Shown in pieces: positions 8,646 through 16,206 of a stretch of 64,000 nt of DNA. Source of the DNA: Salipiger abyssi (GTDB lineage: Bacteria; Pseudomonadota; Alphaproteobacteria; Rhodobacterales; Rhodobacteraceae); contig NZ_JAEKIS010000001.1 in NCBI RefSeq assembly GCF_017311415.1, positions 558,001 to 622,000 of the forward strand, written 5' to 3'. Position numbers and translations under genes: made by a program. A model generated the notes under the pieces. The model was not told where the DNA came from. It made no database searches and was given only the letters and a program-made list of their open reading frames with translations. Position 1 is the first letter of the stretch, and each line of letters opens with the position of its first letter.

Positions 8646-8674
8646 CTGTAACCGGTCTGTCACGCGGACGTTAC
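8646..8674 (+). promoter_or_regulatory. Pho-box-like direct repeat
   Basis: CTGTAAC (8646-8652), CGGT, CTGTCAC (8657-8663), then GCGG and a weaker third unit ACGTTAC (8668-8674). The units repeat every 11 bp, the arrangement bound by PhoB. It lies 44-72 bp before the start of a secreted phytase-like protein. Match to PhoB consensus is by eye. Confidence 0.6.
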
Positions 8675-8717
8675 CCTCCGGGCTCAAGGCGATGCCGGAA
8701 CCAACAGGGGGACCCTC

Positions 8718-10877
8718 ATGACATTCCGCACGATCTGCCTCACCTCGGTGCTGGCGCTGTCGGCGCACGCCGCCGCCGCCGAGATGAGCTTCAACCGCAT
8801 CGCGTCCTTTGCCACGCCGCGCAACATGGCGCCGGGCGAAGACACCGCCCGCGTGACCTCTGCCGAGATCATCTATGCCACCGAAGACGGCAATACGCTG
8901 GTCTATACCGACAGCCCGCTGGGCGTGATCGGCCGTATCGACATCACCGACGCCGCCAACCCGCAGCCGCTGGGCAATGTCGACATGGGCGGCGAGCCGA
9001 CCTCGGTCGCGATCTCCGGCACCACCGCCTTTGTCGGCGTGAACACCTCGGAAAGCTACACCGCGCCCTCGGGCAAGCTGGTGGTGCTCGACGCGCTGTC
9101 GGGTGAGGTTGCTGGCGAATGCGATCTCGGCGGCCAGCCGGATTCGGTGGCGCTGGCGCAGGACGGCAGCTTTGTCACCATCGCCATCGAGAACGAGCGC
9201 GACGAGGATCTGGGCGACGGCCGCGTGCCGCAGATGCCCGCCGGCTATGTGGCGATCCTCGATGTCGCCGACGGCATGGCGCAATGCGACAGCCTGGTCA
9301 AAGCCGATGTGACCGGCCTTGCCGAGATCGCGCCGGAAGATCCCGAGCCGGAATTCGTCGATGTGAACGGTCTGGGCGAGATCGTCGTGACGATGCAGGA
9401 AAACAACCACATGGTGGTGCTGAACAAGGCGGGCGAAGTGCTGTCGCATTTCTCCGCCGGCAGCGTGGACCTGACCGGGATCGACGCCACCGACGAGCGC
9501 GGCGCGCTGATCTTCACCGAGAGCCAGGAAGGCCGCCTGCGCGAGCCCGACTCGGTGCAGTGGATCGACGACGACCATTTCGCCATCGCCAACGAGGGCG
9601 ACATGGATGGCGGCTCGCGCGGCTTCACCATCTTTGCCAAGGACGGCACCGAGGTCTATGAGAGCGGCAACAGCTTCGAACACGCGGTGATCCAGGTCGG
9701 CCACTATCCGGACAAGCGCTCCGACGCCAAGGGCGCCGAGCCCGAAGGCATGGAGTTCGCCACCTTCGGCGATACGCCCTATCTCTTCGTGATGTCCGAG
9801 CGCGGCTCGGTTGTCGGCGTCTATGACGCGACCGATCCGGCCAGCCCGGTGCTGACCCAGATGCTGCCCTCGGGCATCGCTCCGGAAGGCGCCGTGGCGA
9901 TCCCCAGCCGCAATCTCTTTGTCACCGCGAACGAGGAAGATCTGGTCGAGGATGGCGGCGTGCGCGCCCATGTCATGCTCTACGACTATGCCGAAGGTCC
10001 GGCGCAGTACCCGACGCTGACCTCCGAGGGTGCCGACGAGCTGATCGGCTGGGGTGCGATCTCGGGCATGGTCGCGGGCGATGACGGCATGCTCTATGCG
10101 GTCAATGACAGCTTCTACGGCTATCAGCCGACGATCTTCACCATCGACCCCTCGGCGACCCCCGCACGCATCACCGCCGCCACCCGCGTCACCCGCGCGG
10201 GCTATCCGGCGCAGAAGCTCGATCTCGAAGGCATCACCACCGACGGCGAAGGCGGGTTCTGGCTGGCCTCCGAAGGCCGCACCGACCGGGTGATCCCGCA
10301 CGCGCTCTACCATGTGAACGCCGAGGGCGAGATCCAGGAAGAGGTGGGTCTGCCCGCCGAGCTGATGGCGGTGGAAAAGCGCTTTGGCTTCGAAGGCGTG
10401 ACCATGATCGACGGCACGCTCTGGATGGCGGTGCAGCGTGAATGGGGCGACGATCCGAAGGATCACGTCAAGCTCGTCTCCTACAACCCGGCCAGCAAGG
10501 AATGGGGTGCCGTGCTCTATCCGAAGGCCGCGCCGGCCAAGGGCTGGGTCGGTCTCTCCGAGATCGTCGCGCATGGCGATTATGTCTATGTGGTCGAGCG
10601 CGACAACCAGATCGGCGCCGATGTGGTGACCAAGAAGATCTACCGCATTCCGCTGGCCGAGATGGCGCCTGCGGCGCTGGGCGGCGAGCTGCCGGTGGTG
10701 TCGAAGGAAGAGGTCCGCGACCTGATCCCCGACCTGCAAGGCTGGAACGGCTTTGTGGTCGACAAGGTCGAGGGTCTGGCGATCACCGGGGACGGCACCG
10801 CCTATGTCTCGACCGACAACGATGGCGTCGATGACAGCTCGGGCGAGACCTTCTTCTGGTCGTTCAAGCTGGACTGA
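8718..10877 (+). CDS. Secreted phytase-like beta-propeller protein
   Basis: The 719-residue product has a Sec signal peptide (cleavage near AHAAAA-E, residue ~21). Its N-terminal beta-propeller half resembles choice-of-anchor-I/alkaline-phosphatase-associated repeats (NTLVYTDSPLGVIGRIDI, GGEPTSVAISGTTAFVG, GMEFATFGDTPYLFVMSERG). The C-terminal half, about residues 420-719, looks like the esterase-like phytase domain: AISGMVAGDDGMLYAVND, KLDLEGITTDGEGGFWLASE, FEGVTMIDG, VEGLAITGDGTAYVSTDND. It is likely periplasmic or extracellular and probably frees phosphate from organic phosphoesters; catalysis is untested in this family. The upstream Pho-box-like repeat supports induction by phosphate starvation. 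It is followed by a strong terminator. Confidence 0.78.
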   Translation: MTFRTICLTSVLALSAHAAAAEMSFNRIASFATPRNMAPGEDTARVTSAEIIYATEDGNTLVYTDSPLGVIGRIDITDAANPQPLGNVDMGGEPTSVAISGTTAFVGVNTSESYTAPSGKLVVLDALSGEVAGECDLGGQPDSVALAQDGSFVTIAIENERDEDLGDGRVPQMPAGYVAILDVADGMAQCDSLVKADVTGLAEIAPEDPEPEFVDVNGLGEIVVTMQENNHMVVLNKAGEVLSHFSAGSVDLTGIDATDERGALIFTESQEGRLREPDSVQWIDDDHFAIANEGDMDGGSRGFTIFAKDGTEVYESGNSFEHAVIQVGHYPDKRSDAKGAEPEGMEFATFGDTPYLFVMSERGSVVGVYDATDPASPVLTQMLPSGIAPEGAVAIPSRNLFVTANEEDLVEDGGVRAHVMLYDYAEGPAQYPTLTSEGADELIGWGAISGMVAGDDGMLYAVNDSFYGYQPTIFTIDPSATPARITAATRVTRAGYPAQKLDLEGITTDGEGGFWLASEGRTDRVIPHALYHVNAEGEIQEEVGLPAELMAVEKRFGFEGVTMIDGTLWMAVQREWGDDPKDHVKLVSYNPASKEWGAVLYPKAAPAKGWVGLSEIVAHGDYVYVVERDNQIGADVVTKKIYRIPLAEMAPAALGGELPVVSKEEVRDLIPDLQGWNGFVVDKVEGLAITGDGTAYVSTDNDGVDDSSGETFFWSFKLD

Positions 10878-10902
10878 TCGTCTCAGAGCCATGACACCGG
10901 AG

Positions 10903-10930
10903 CGCCCCGCAGGATCCCGCGGGGCGTTTT
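10903..10930 (+). terminator. Rho-independent terminator
   Basis: CGCCCCGC (10903-10910), an 8-base loop and GCGGGGCG (10919-10926) followed by TTTT. It lies 26 bp after the phytase-like gene. Confidence 0.85.
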
Positions 10931-10952
10931 GCGTTGGTGCATGTGCAGAGCG

Positions 10953-11013
10953 CGAGGTCCCGGGTCAAGCCCGGGACAGGGAGAGCCCACCGCCCCGGAC
11001 CTGATCCGGGGGC
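10953..11013. repeat. Two adjacent REP-like palindromes
   Basis: GTCCCGGG-TCAAG-CCCGGGAC (10957-10977) and CCCCGGA-CCTGA-TCCGGGG (10993-11011) are two perfect dyads placed side by side between convergent genes. Their sequence type (CCCGGGTCAAGCCCGGG) is, as far as I recall, a dispersed intergenic repeat in Rhodobacteraceae. Confidence 0.6.
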
Positions 11014-11037
11014 TCACCGCAAACCGCCCCGCACAAA

Positions 11038-11066
11038 CGAAAAAGCCCCGGCAGCGCGCCGGGGCT
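11038..11066 (-). terminator. Terminator of the Hsp20 gene
   Basis: Read leftward, AGCCCCGGC/GCCGGGGCT form a 9-bp stem (11044-11052 with 11058-11066), followed by a run of Ts (plus-strand CGAAAAA). It lies 22 bp beyond the Hsp20 stop. Confidence 0.8.
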
Positions 11067-11087
11067 TCGCGGTTGACCGGGACGGGG

Positions 11088-11561
11088 TCAGTTCACCGTC
11101 TTGGCGTCCACCACATCCTTTTCGACACGCGGCTCCTCTCCCCGCGCGATGGCGATGCGGCGCGGCTTCAGCGCTTCGGGAATCTCGCGCTTGAGGTCGA
11201 TATGCAGCATGCCGTTCTCATGCGTGGCGCCGGTGACGCGCACATGATCGGCCAGCGTAAAGCGGCGCTCGAAGGCGCGGGTGGCGATGCCGCGATGCAG
11301 ATAGGTCTTGGCCTCGTCCTCACCCGCCTTGCGGGCGGAGACGACGAGCTGATGCTCCTTCAGCTCCACCGACAGGTCGGCATCCGAGAAACCGGCCACG
11401 GCGATCGAGATGCGCCAGGCATCGTCGGCGGTCTTTTCGATATTGTAGGGAGGGTAGCTGGGCTGGGCGACGTCGCTGGACAGGGCCCGGTCCATCAGGT
11501 CGGCGATCTGGTCGAAGCCGACGGTTGCGCGGTAAAGCGGTGCGAAATCAAAGTGACGCAT
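11088..11561 (-). CDS. Small heat-shock protein, Hsp20/IbpA family
   Basis: A 157-residue cytoplasmic holdase. The N-terminus (MRHFDFAPLYRATVGFDQIADLMDRAL) and the following YPPYNIEKTADDAWRI segment are typical of class A rhizobial/IbpA small heat-shock proteins. The alpha-crystallin domain runs from about residue 38 to 130, with the conserved GIATRAFERRFTLADHV loop. The C-terminal IPEALKPRRIAI includes the I-x-I-type anchoring motif. It is monocistronic, with GGAGGATGACCC just before ATG 11561 and a strong terminator downstream. I could not identify a convincing RpoH promoter. Confidence 0.9.
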   Translation of the reverse strand: MRHFDFAPLYRATVGFDQIADLMDRALSSDVAQPSYPPYNIEKTADDAWRISIAVAGFSDADLSVELKEHQLVVSARKAGEDEAKTYLHRGIATRAFERRFTLADHVRVTGATHENGMLHIDLKREIPEALKPRRIAIARGEEPRVEKDVVDAKTVN

Positions 11562-11704
11562 GGGTCATCCTCCATTGAGCGATACCATATGTGATGCGCC
11601 TTCCCGGCATGGGACAGGCGGCTTTGCCTTGACCGGAGCCCTGCTGAGGCACCCCGGGTGCGATTTAGGTGGGGAGGGGTTTCGGGGGTTTCAAGCCCCG
11701 CCCG
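11562..11704. other. Intergenic region
   Basis: Holds the Hsp20 promoter region and the end of the protease pair. GGGTGCGATTTAGGTGGGGAGGGGTTTCGGGGGTTTC around 11656-11692 is G/T-rich, but no stable hairpin with T tract is evident. Confidence 0.3.
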
Positions 11705-12529
11705 TCAGGGCCGGACGAAGCGCGCGCCGATATCCTGCCTTGCGCCGCCGCCCACGGTGATGCGCCGTGCCCCGGCGGTGACCTTGGGGCGGGCATCCTC
11801 GCGGTTCAGCCGTCCGGAGAGTTCGGGCACGAAGGCCTGTAGGCTGGGCCCGAAGGCCTCGCCCGCATCCGTGCCCGACGAGATCACAGACAGGATACGC
11901 AAACGTCCGTTCTCGCGTACGAAGACCGGGGCGCCAGACGAGCCGAAGGTCACGTCGCAATCGAAGCCCAGGATATCGCCGCGATAACGCTGGGTCATCT
12001 GACAATCGGGCTCGCGCGAGAGCACTTCCTCGCGCCCGCGCCCATAGGAGACGACGCTGACATCGGTGCCCTCGGCGGGCACCTCATGCACCCGGAACGG
12101 ATCCGCTTCGGCGCTCGCCACCGGCGCTTCGAGTTTGAGCAGCGCGACATCGCTCGAGACTGCCTCGGTTCGGGTGGCCGAGCCCTTGCTGCGCATCACC
12201 GCCTCGTAGCGCTCCGGCACCACCCAGCGCAGCACGCGCCGGGCGGTGATCTCGGAGCCGCGATGATAGCCGGCGCGAAACACCATGCCCCGGGCGGGCC
12301 GTGGTGCGCCGGTTTTGGCATCGAAGACGCAATGCGCCGCCGTCAGCACCAGATCGCGCCCGATCAGCGCGCCGGTGCAGAAGCCGCCGGGCAGGTCGAG
12401 CCGCCCGACCGCCTCCCAGCCGAGCAGCTCGCCGCGGTTGTCCATGACGTCGAAGGCCGTGCGCTGCTGCGCCTCGGCGGCGGGCAGCGCGGCGCAGAGC
12501 GCGAGGCCGAACGCGGCGAGATATCTCAG
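11705..12529 (-). CDS. Secreted S1-type serine protease (apparent CTG start)
   Basis: A 274-residue trypsin-like protease paralogous to the upstream gene. Catalytic features are TAAHC (His), SSDVALLKL (Asp) and FGSSGAPV (Ser). An ATG start at 12445 would remove all secretion signal. Reading further back in frame gives a good Sec signal peptide (RYLAAFGLALCAALPAAEA) beginning at CTG 12529-12527, which overlaps the upstream TGA stop as CTGA. No ATG, GTG or TTG lies at this position, so I infer a coupled non-canonical CTG start. The nucleophile context is GSSGAP instead of GDSGGP. The cofactor-free chymotrypsin fold is kept. Probable role: periplasmic or secreted proteolysis. Confidence 0.72.
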   Translation of the reverse strand: MRYLAAFGLALCAALPAAEAQQRTAFDVMDNRGELLGWEAVGRLDLPGGFCTGALIGRDLVLTAAHCVFDAKTGAPRPARGMVFRAGYHRGSEITARRVLRWVVPERYEAVMRSKGSATRTEAVSSDVALLKLEAPVASAEADPFRVHEVPAEGTDVSVVSYGRGREEVLSREPDCQMTQRYRGDILGFDCDVTFGSSGAPVFVRENGRLRILSVISSGTDAGEAFGPSLQAFVPELSGRLNREDARPKVTAGARRITVGGGARQDIGARFVRP

Positions 12530-13305
12530 GGACGGATGAATTTCGCCCCCGTTTCCCGCCGCATCCCTGCGGCGACCGTCTCGCGCACCGATTCCACCGA
12601 CATGGCGTCGCGCAGCGTGGCGAGCGAGCTGTCGAGCTCGGCCCCCAGCGAGACCGGCATGCCTTCGGCATCGGCCTTGGCCGAGATCACCGAGACGATG
12701 CGCGGCGTGCCGTCCTCGAAGGAAAAGACCGGCGAGCCGGAGCTGCCGAAATCCACCTGACAGGAGAGCACGAAGGCGCGTTCCTGCCGGTCGAGCACAT
12801 TACAAAGGCCCTGGAGCGAGGGCGCCTCGGAGCGGTCATGCGCGTAGGAGACCACGCTGACCTCGGCGCCGCGCCGCGGATGCGGGCCGGTCTGGAACGG
12901 CGTGATCGTGGTGTTGCGGATCGGCAGTTGCAGCTCGATCAGCGCGATATCCCTGCCGACGCGGTCGGCGCTGGCGGGCGCGTTGAAATCATAGTCGGGA
13001 TGCGCCATGGCGCGGCGCACCCGGCGATAGGCCGAGGCGCGACCGCTGCGCCAGCCGGCGAGAAACTGGATGTCCTCCACCGCGACCGGCGCGCCGCTGG
13101 CGCTGTCATAGAGGCAATGCGCGGCGGTCAGCACCAGGTCGGGCGCGATCAGCGCGCCGGTGCAAAAGGCCTTGCCCGCCAGTTCCAGCCGGCCCACCGC
13201 CTCCCATTCGCGGCCGTCCTCACGGCTCTGCATCGAGAACAGCCCGCCATCGGCATGCGCCGCCGACGTCAGGCAAATCGCCAGAATTGCCAGAAATACC
13301 CGCAC
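12526..13305 (-). CDS. Secreted S1-type serine protease
   Basis: A 259-residue trypsin-like protease with Sec signal peptide (MRVFLAILAICLTSAAHA, cleavage near residue 18). The catalytic triad is visible: TAAHC (His63), GRDIALIEL (Asp119) and FGSSGSPVF (Ser189). The cysteines around CTGALI/TAAHC and CNVL/LSCQVDF could form the classical disulfides. The oxyanion-loop motif GSSGSP departs from GDSGGP, as in the downstream paralogue. The pair shares the same C-terminal pattern (AKFIRP and ARFVRP), showing a tandem duplication. Translation of the second gene is probably coupled to this one. Confidence 0.82.
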   Translation of the reverse strand: MRVFLAILAICLTSAAHADGGLFSMQSREDGREWEAVGRLELAGKAFCTGALIAPDLVLTAAHCLYDSASGAPVAVEDIQFLAGWRSGRASAYRRVRRAMAHPDYDFNAPASADRVGRDIALIELQLPIRNTTITPFQTGPHPRRGAEVSVVSYAHDRSEAPSLQGLCNVLDRQERAFVLSCQVDFGSSGSPVFSFEDGTPRIVSVISAKADAEGMPVSLGAELDSSLATLRDAMSVESVRETVAAGMRRETGAKFIRP

Positions 13306-13391
13306 CGTCTTCCCCTCTGTCGTGCGACGGGGATAAAGGCGAGATTTGTCAAAAATTGGGCAGATGCGCCGCTTTCGGGTCTGACGCGGCG

Positions 13392-14684
13392 TTATCCCGC
13401 CGCGCCGAGCGCGCGCGGTTTCGGCCCGCCGGTCGCCCAGTCGAGCAGCTCGACCGTATGCACCACGGGCACGTCGGTGCCAGAGCCGATCTGCATCATG
13501 CAGCCGATATTGCCCGCCGCGATTATATCCGGGGCCTTGGCCTCCAGCGTGCGGATCTTGCGGGTTTTCAGCTGCCCGGAGATTTCGGGCTGCAACAGAT
13601 TGTAGGTGCCGGCGCTGCCGCAGCAGAGATGGCTGTCGGCGGGCTCCACCACCTCGAATCCCGCGCGTTTCAGCAGGGTCTTGGGGTGGGTCTTGATCTT
13701 CTGCCCGTGTTGCAGCGAGCAGGCGGCGTGATAGGCGACGCGCGTGTCCTTCGCGGCGCCCTCCGGCAGCTCCAGCGTCATCAGCAGTTCGCTGATATCC
13801 ATGGCCCGCTCGGAGACCCGCGCCGCGTCGGCGGCGAGCGGCTCGTTGCGGAACATATGGCCGTAATCCTTCACCGTGGTGCCACAGCCGCTGGTGTTGA
13901 TGACGATGGCGTCGAGCCCCTCGCCGTCGATCTCGTCACACCAGGCGCGGATATTGCGCGCGGCGGAGGCGTGGCTGTCGTCTTCCTTGCCCATGTGATG
14001 GGTCAGCGCGCCGCAGCAGCCGGCGCCCTTCGCCACCACCACCTCGCAGCCGAGCCGGGTGAGCAGCCGGATCGTGGCGTCGTTGATATCGGTGTTGAGC
14101 GCCTTCTGCGCGCAGCCGGTCATCAGCGCCACGCGCTTCTTGCGCGGCGCACTGGGCGCAAAGCTCTGCGGATCGTCGTTGCGGCTGACCGGCGGGATGG
14201 TCTTCGGCGCCATATCGAGCATGGCGCGCAGCCGCGCATCGGGCATCAGACGCCTGAACGGCTGGCCGAGCTTGGCGCCCAGCAGCGCCAGCCGGAACCG
14301 CCCGGGATAGGGGATGATCCGCGCCAGCAGCCAGCGCAGGGCGCGGTCGCTCCACGGGCGCTGATAGCGTTTCTCGATATAGGCGCGGGCGTGATCGACC
14401 AGATGCATGTAATGCACGCCCGAGGGGCAGGTGGTCATGCAGGCGAGGCAGCTCAGGCAGCGGTCGATATGTTTGACCGTCTTCTCGTCCGGATCGCGGT
14501 CGTTCTCCAGCATGTCCTTGATCAGGTAGATGCGCCCGCGCGGGGAATCCAGCTCGTCGCCCAGCACCTGATAGGTCGGGCAGGTGGCGGTGCAGAAGCC
14601 GCAGTGCACGCAGGCGCGCAGGATCTCGTTGGCGCGCGCGATGCCGGGCTCTTGCAGTTGCTCTTCGGTGAAATTGGTCTGCAT
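13392..14684 (-). CDS. glcF: Glycolate oxidase iron-sulfur subunit
   Basis: The 430-residue subunit relays electrons from the flavin subunits of glycolate oxidase, which converts glycolate to glyoxylate. Two ferredoxin-type clusters appear near the N-terminus, CVHCGFCTATCP (about residues 25-36) and CLSCLACMTTCP (about 77-88). Two CCG-domain motifs follow (GAGCCGALTHHMG and LCCGSAGTYN), each with a preceding cysteine-rich strand (TSGCGTTVKDYG; YHAACSLQHGQ). It is the last gene of glcD-glcE-orf-glcF, read leftward. Confidence 0.92.
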   Translation of the reverse strand: MQTNFTEEQLQEPGIARANEILRACVHCGFCTATCPTYQVLGDELDSPRGRIYLIKDMLENDRDPDEKTVKHIDRCLSCLACMTTCPSGVHYMHLVDHARAYIEKRYQRPWSDRALRWLLARIIPYPGRFRLALLGAKLGQPFRRLMPDARLRAMLDMAPKTIPPVSRNDDPQSFAPSAPRKKRVALMTGCAQKALNTDINDATIRLLTRLGCEVVVAKGAGCCGALTHHMGKEDDSHASAARNIRAWCDEIDGEGLDAIVINTSGCGTTVKDYGHMFRNEPLAADAARVSERAMDISELLMTLELPEGAAKDTRVAYHAACSLQHGQKIKTHPKTLLKRAGFEVVEPADSHLCCGSAGTYNLLQPEISGQLKTRKIRTLEAKAPDIIAAGNIGCMMQIGSGTDVPVVHTVELLDWATGGPKPRALGAAG

Positions 14685-14692
14685 CTCGGCTC

Positions 14693-15031
14693 TCAGGACA
14701 TCAGCATCCGGGCGGTGGCGAGCCCGAACCAGGGAAGGGTGGTGACCAGCAGGCCGATGATGGTGACGCCGCGCCGCAGCTGGGGCACGCGGCGGTGCAG
14801 GGTCAGCGCCAGCATGGCGATGGCGAGCACCCAGGCGAACCAGAGCAGCGCCAGCGCGGCAAAGAGCATGCCGCCCGCCTGCAACCAGATCGCCGCCAGT
14901 GCCGCGGCAACGACCCCCAGCGCCAGCGACAGCAGCAGGGCCAGCGACTGGCCGAGCTGGAGGATCAGCGCAAAGAGCAGCGGCCCGGCGACAAAACAGA
15001 GGGTGAAGACGGTGAGGGTTTCCGGCGTCAT
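14693..15031 (-). CDS. Small membrane protein within the glycolate oxidase operon
   Basis: A 112-residue protein with three to four membrane helices (LTVFTLCFVAGPLLFALIL; LALLLSLALGVVAAALAAIWL; MLFAALALLWFAWVLAIAMLAL; GVTIIGLLVTTLPWFGL). The ATG at 15031 overlaps the glcE stop (ATGA), and the gene ends 8 bp before glcF, so it is firmly inside the operon. A longer upstream reading frame covers glcE and is not used. Its position suggests a membrane tether or quinone-contact partner for GlcDEF, but this is inference. Confidence 0.7.
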   Translation of the reverse strand: MTPETLTVFTLCFVAGPLLFALILQLGQSLALLLSLALGVVAAALAAIWLQAGGMLFAALALLWFAWVLAIAMLALTLHRRVPQLRRGVTIIGLLVTTLPWFGLATARMLMS

Positions 15032-16137
15032 GCCATAAGCCCCGGATTCAGCACGCCCCGCGGGTCGAACCGTGCACGCAGGCCCTGGCTCAGCGCCGCC
15101 ACCGGCGCCGGTTCGGGCTGGAAGACCGGGCTTTCGCCCTCGCCGCGCACCCTTGTGGCGTGGCCGCCGAAGGCGCCCAGCCGGGCTCGGGCATCGCTGC
15201 CCTCGGGCAGCAGCGCCCAGATCAGCCCGCCGCCCCAGTCGAAGAGCGTGGCCTCCGCCCCGAGCCGCGCCGCCAGTTCCGGCCCGTCCGAAGGTTTGCA
15301 CGAGATCCGCCAGACATCGCCGGCGCGGGTATGAAACGGCGCCACGTCACGGATATCGCGCCAGAGCGCGGCGTTGCGCTCCGGGTCGGTCTCGATCCGC
15401 ACCGCGCTGCCGGCGAAGAGATCGCGCAGCCGCCCGGCGCGATAGGCGACCGACTCGGCAAAGCCCTCGACCCGCAGCAGCGTCAGCGGCGCGCCCTCCG
15501 GGCCCTCGGGCAGATGCGCCGCGCCGGAAATGTCGAAGGGCGATCCCAGCGCCCGCGCCATCGCGTCGGTGGCCGCCCCTTGCGTCAGCCCGTCCAGCAG
15601 CACGCTCGCCACCGCCTCGGGCTTCGGCAGCACCTTGAAGGCGACCTCGGTCAGCACCCCCAGCGTGCCCCAGCTTCCGGCCATGAGCTTGACCAGATCG
15701 TAGCCGGTGACGTTCTTCATCACCCGCCCGCCATTGCGCAGGATCTGGCCAGCCCCGTCGACAAAGCGCACGCCCAGCATGTAATCGCGGCAGGCGCCGG
15801 CCTGCACCCGGCGCGGCCCCGAGGCATTTGCCGCCGCCATGCCGCCCACGGTTGGCGCGCCTGTCGTGCCAAGCAGCCCGCGATGATCCATCGGCTCGAA
15901 GGGCAGGCGCTGGCCCTCGGCCTCCAGCGCCGCCTCGATCTCGGCCAGCGGCGTGCCGGCCCTGGCCACCAGCGTCAGCGCGCCGGGCTCGTAAAGCACG
16001 ATGCCCGACAGCCCGCCGGTTTCCAGCACCTCGCCGGTGCTCCACCCGATGGCCCGCGTGCCGCCGCCGCGCAGCCGCAAGGGCCCCGATGCCGCCTTGA
16101 TCGTCTCGGCCAGCTCTGCCTCTGTCTCAGGTCTCAT
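15028..16137 (-). CDS. glcE: Glycolate oxidase FAD-binding subunit
   Basis: A 369-residue FAD-linked oxidase subunit of glycolate oxidase. The PCMH-type FAD-binding domain is marked by LRLRGGGTRAIG near residue 20, a GTTGAPTVGGMAAANASGPRR segment around residues 90-110, and NVTGYDLVKLMAGSWGTLGVLTEV around 140-165. It lacks the long C-terminal domain of GlcD, as usual for GlcE. It follows glcD by about 70 bp and overlaps the small membrane gene downstream. Confidence 0.9.
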   Translation of the reverse strand: MRPETEAELAETIKAASGPLRLRGGGTRAIGWSTGEVLETGGLSGIVLYEPGALTLVARAGTPLAEIEAALEAEGQRLPFEPMDHRGLLGTTGAPTVGGMAAANASGPRRVQAGACRDYMLGVRFVDGAGQILRNGGRVMKNVTGYDLVKLMAGSWGTLGVLTEVAFKVLPKPEAVASVLLDGLTQGAATDAMARALGSPFDISGAAHLPEGPEGAPLTLLRVEGFAESVAYRAGRLRDLFAGSAVRIETDPERNAALWRDIRDVAPFHTRAGDVWRISCKPSDGPELAARLGAEATLFDWGGGLIWALLPEGSDARARLGAFGGHATRVRGEGESPVFQPEPAPVAALSQGLRARFDPRGVLNPGLMA

Positions 16138-16168
16138 GTGTTTCCATTGGCTCTAAATATCCCGGGGA

Positions 16169-16188
16169 GTCCCGGCCCCGGCCGGGAC
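16169..16188. repeat. Hairpin between glcD and glcE
   Basis: GTCCCGGC-CCCG-GCCGGGAC is a perfect 8-bp stem in the 69-bp gap between glcD and glcE. With no T tract it is more likely an RNA-stabilising hairpin or dispersed repeat than a terminator. Confidence 0.45.
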
Positions 16189-16206
16189 GGGGCAGCGCCC
16201 CAAATC

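Noticed and set aside
7812-10892. A 1026-codon open frame on the minus strand across the hydrolase and phytase-like genes
   Set aside because: It is antisense to two genes with clear motifs and signal peptide, and its translation is compositionally biased (H, R, G, D). It is a shadow of high GC content.
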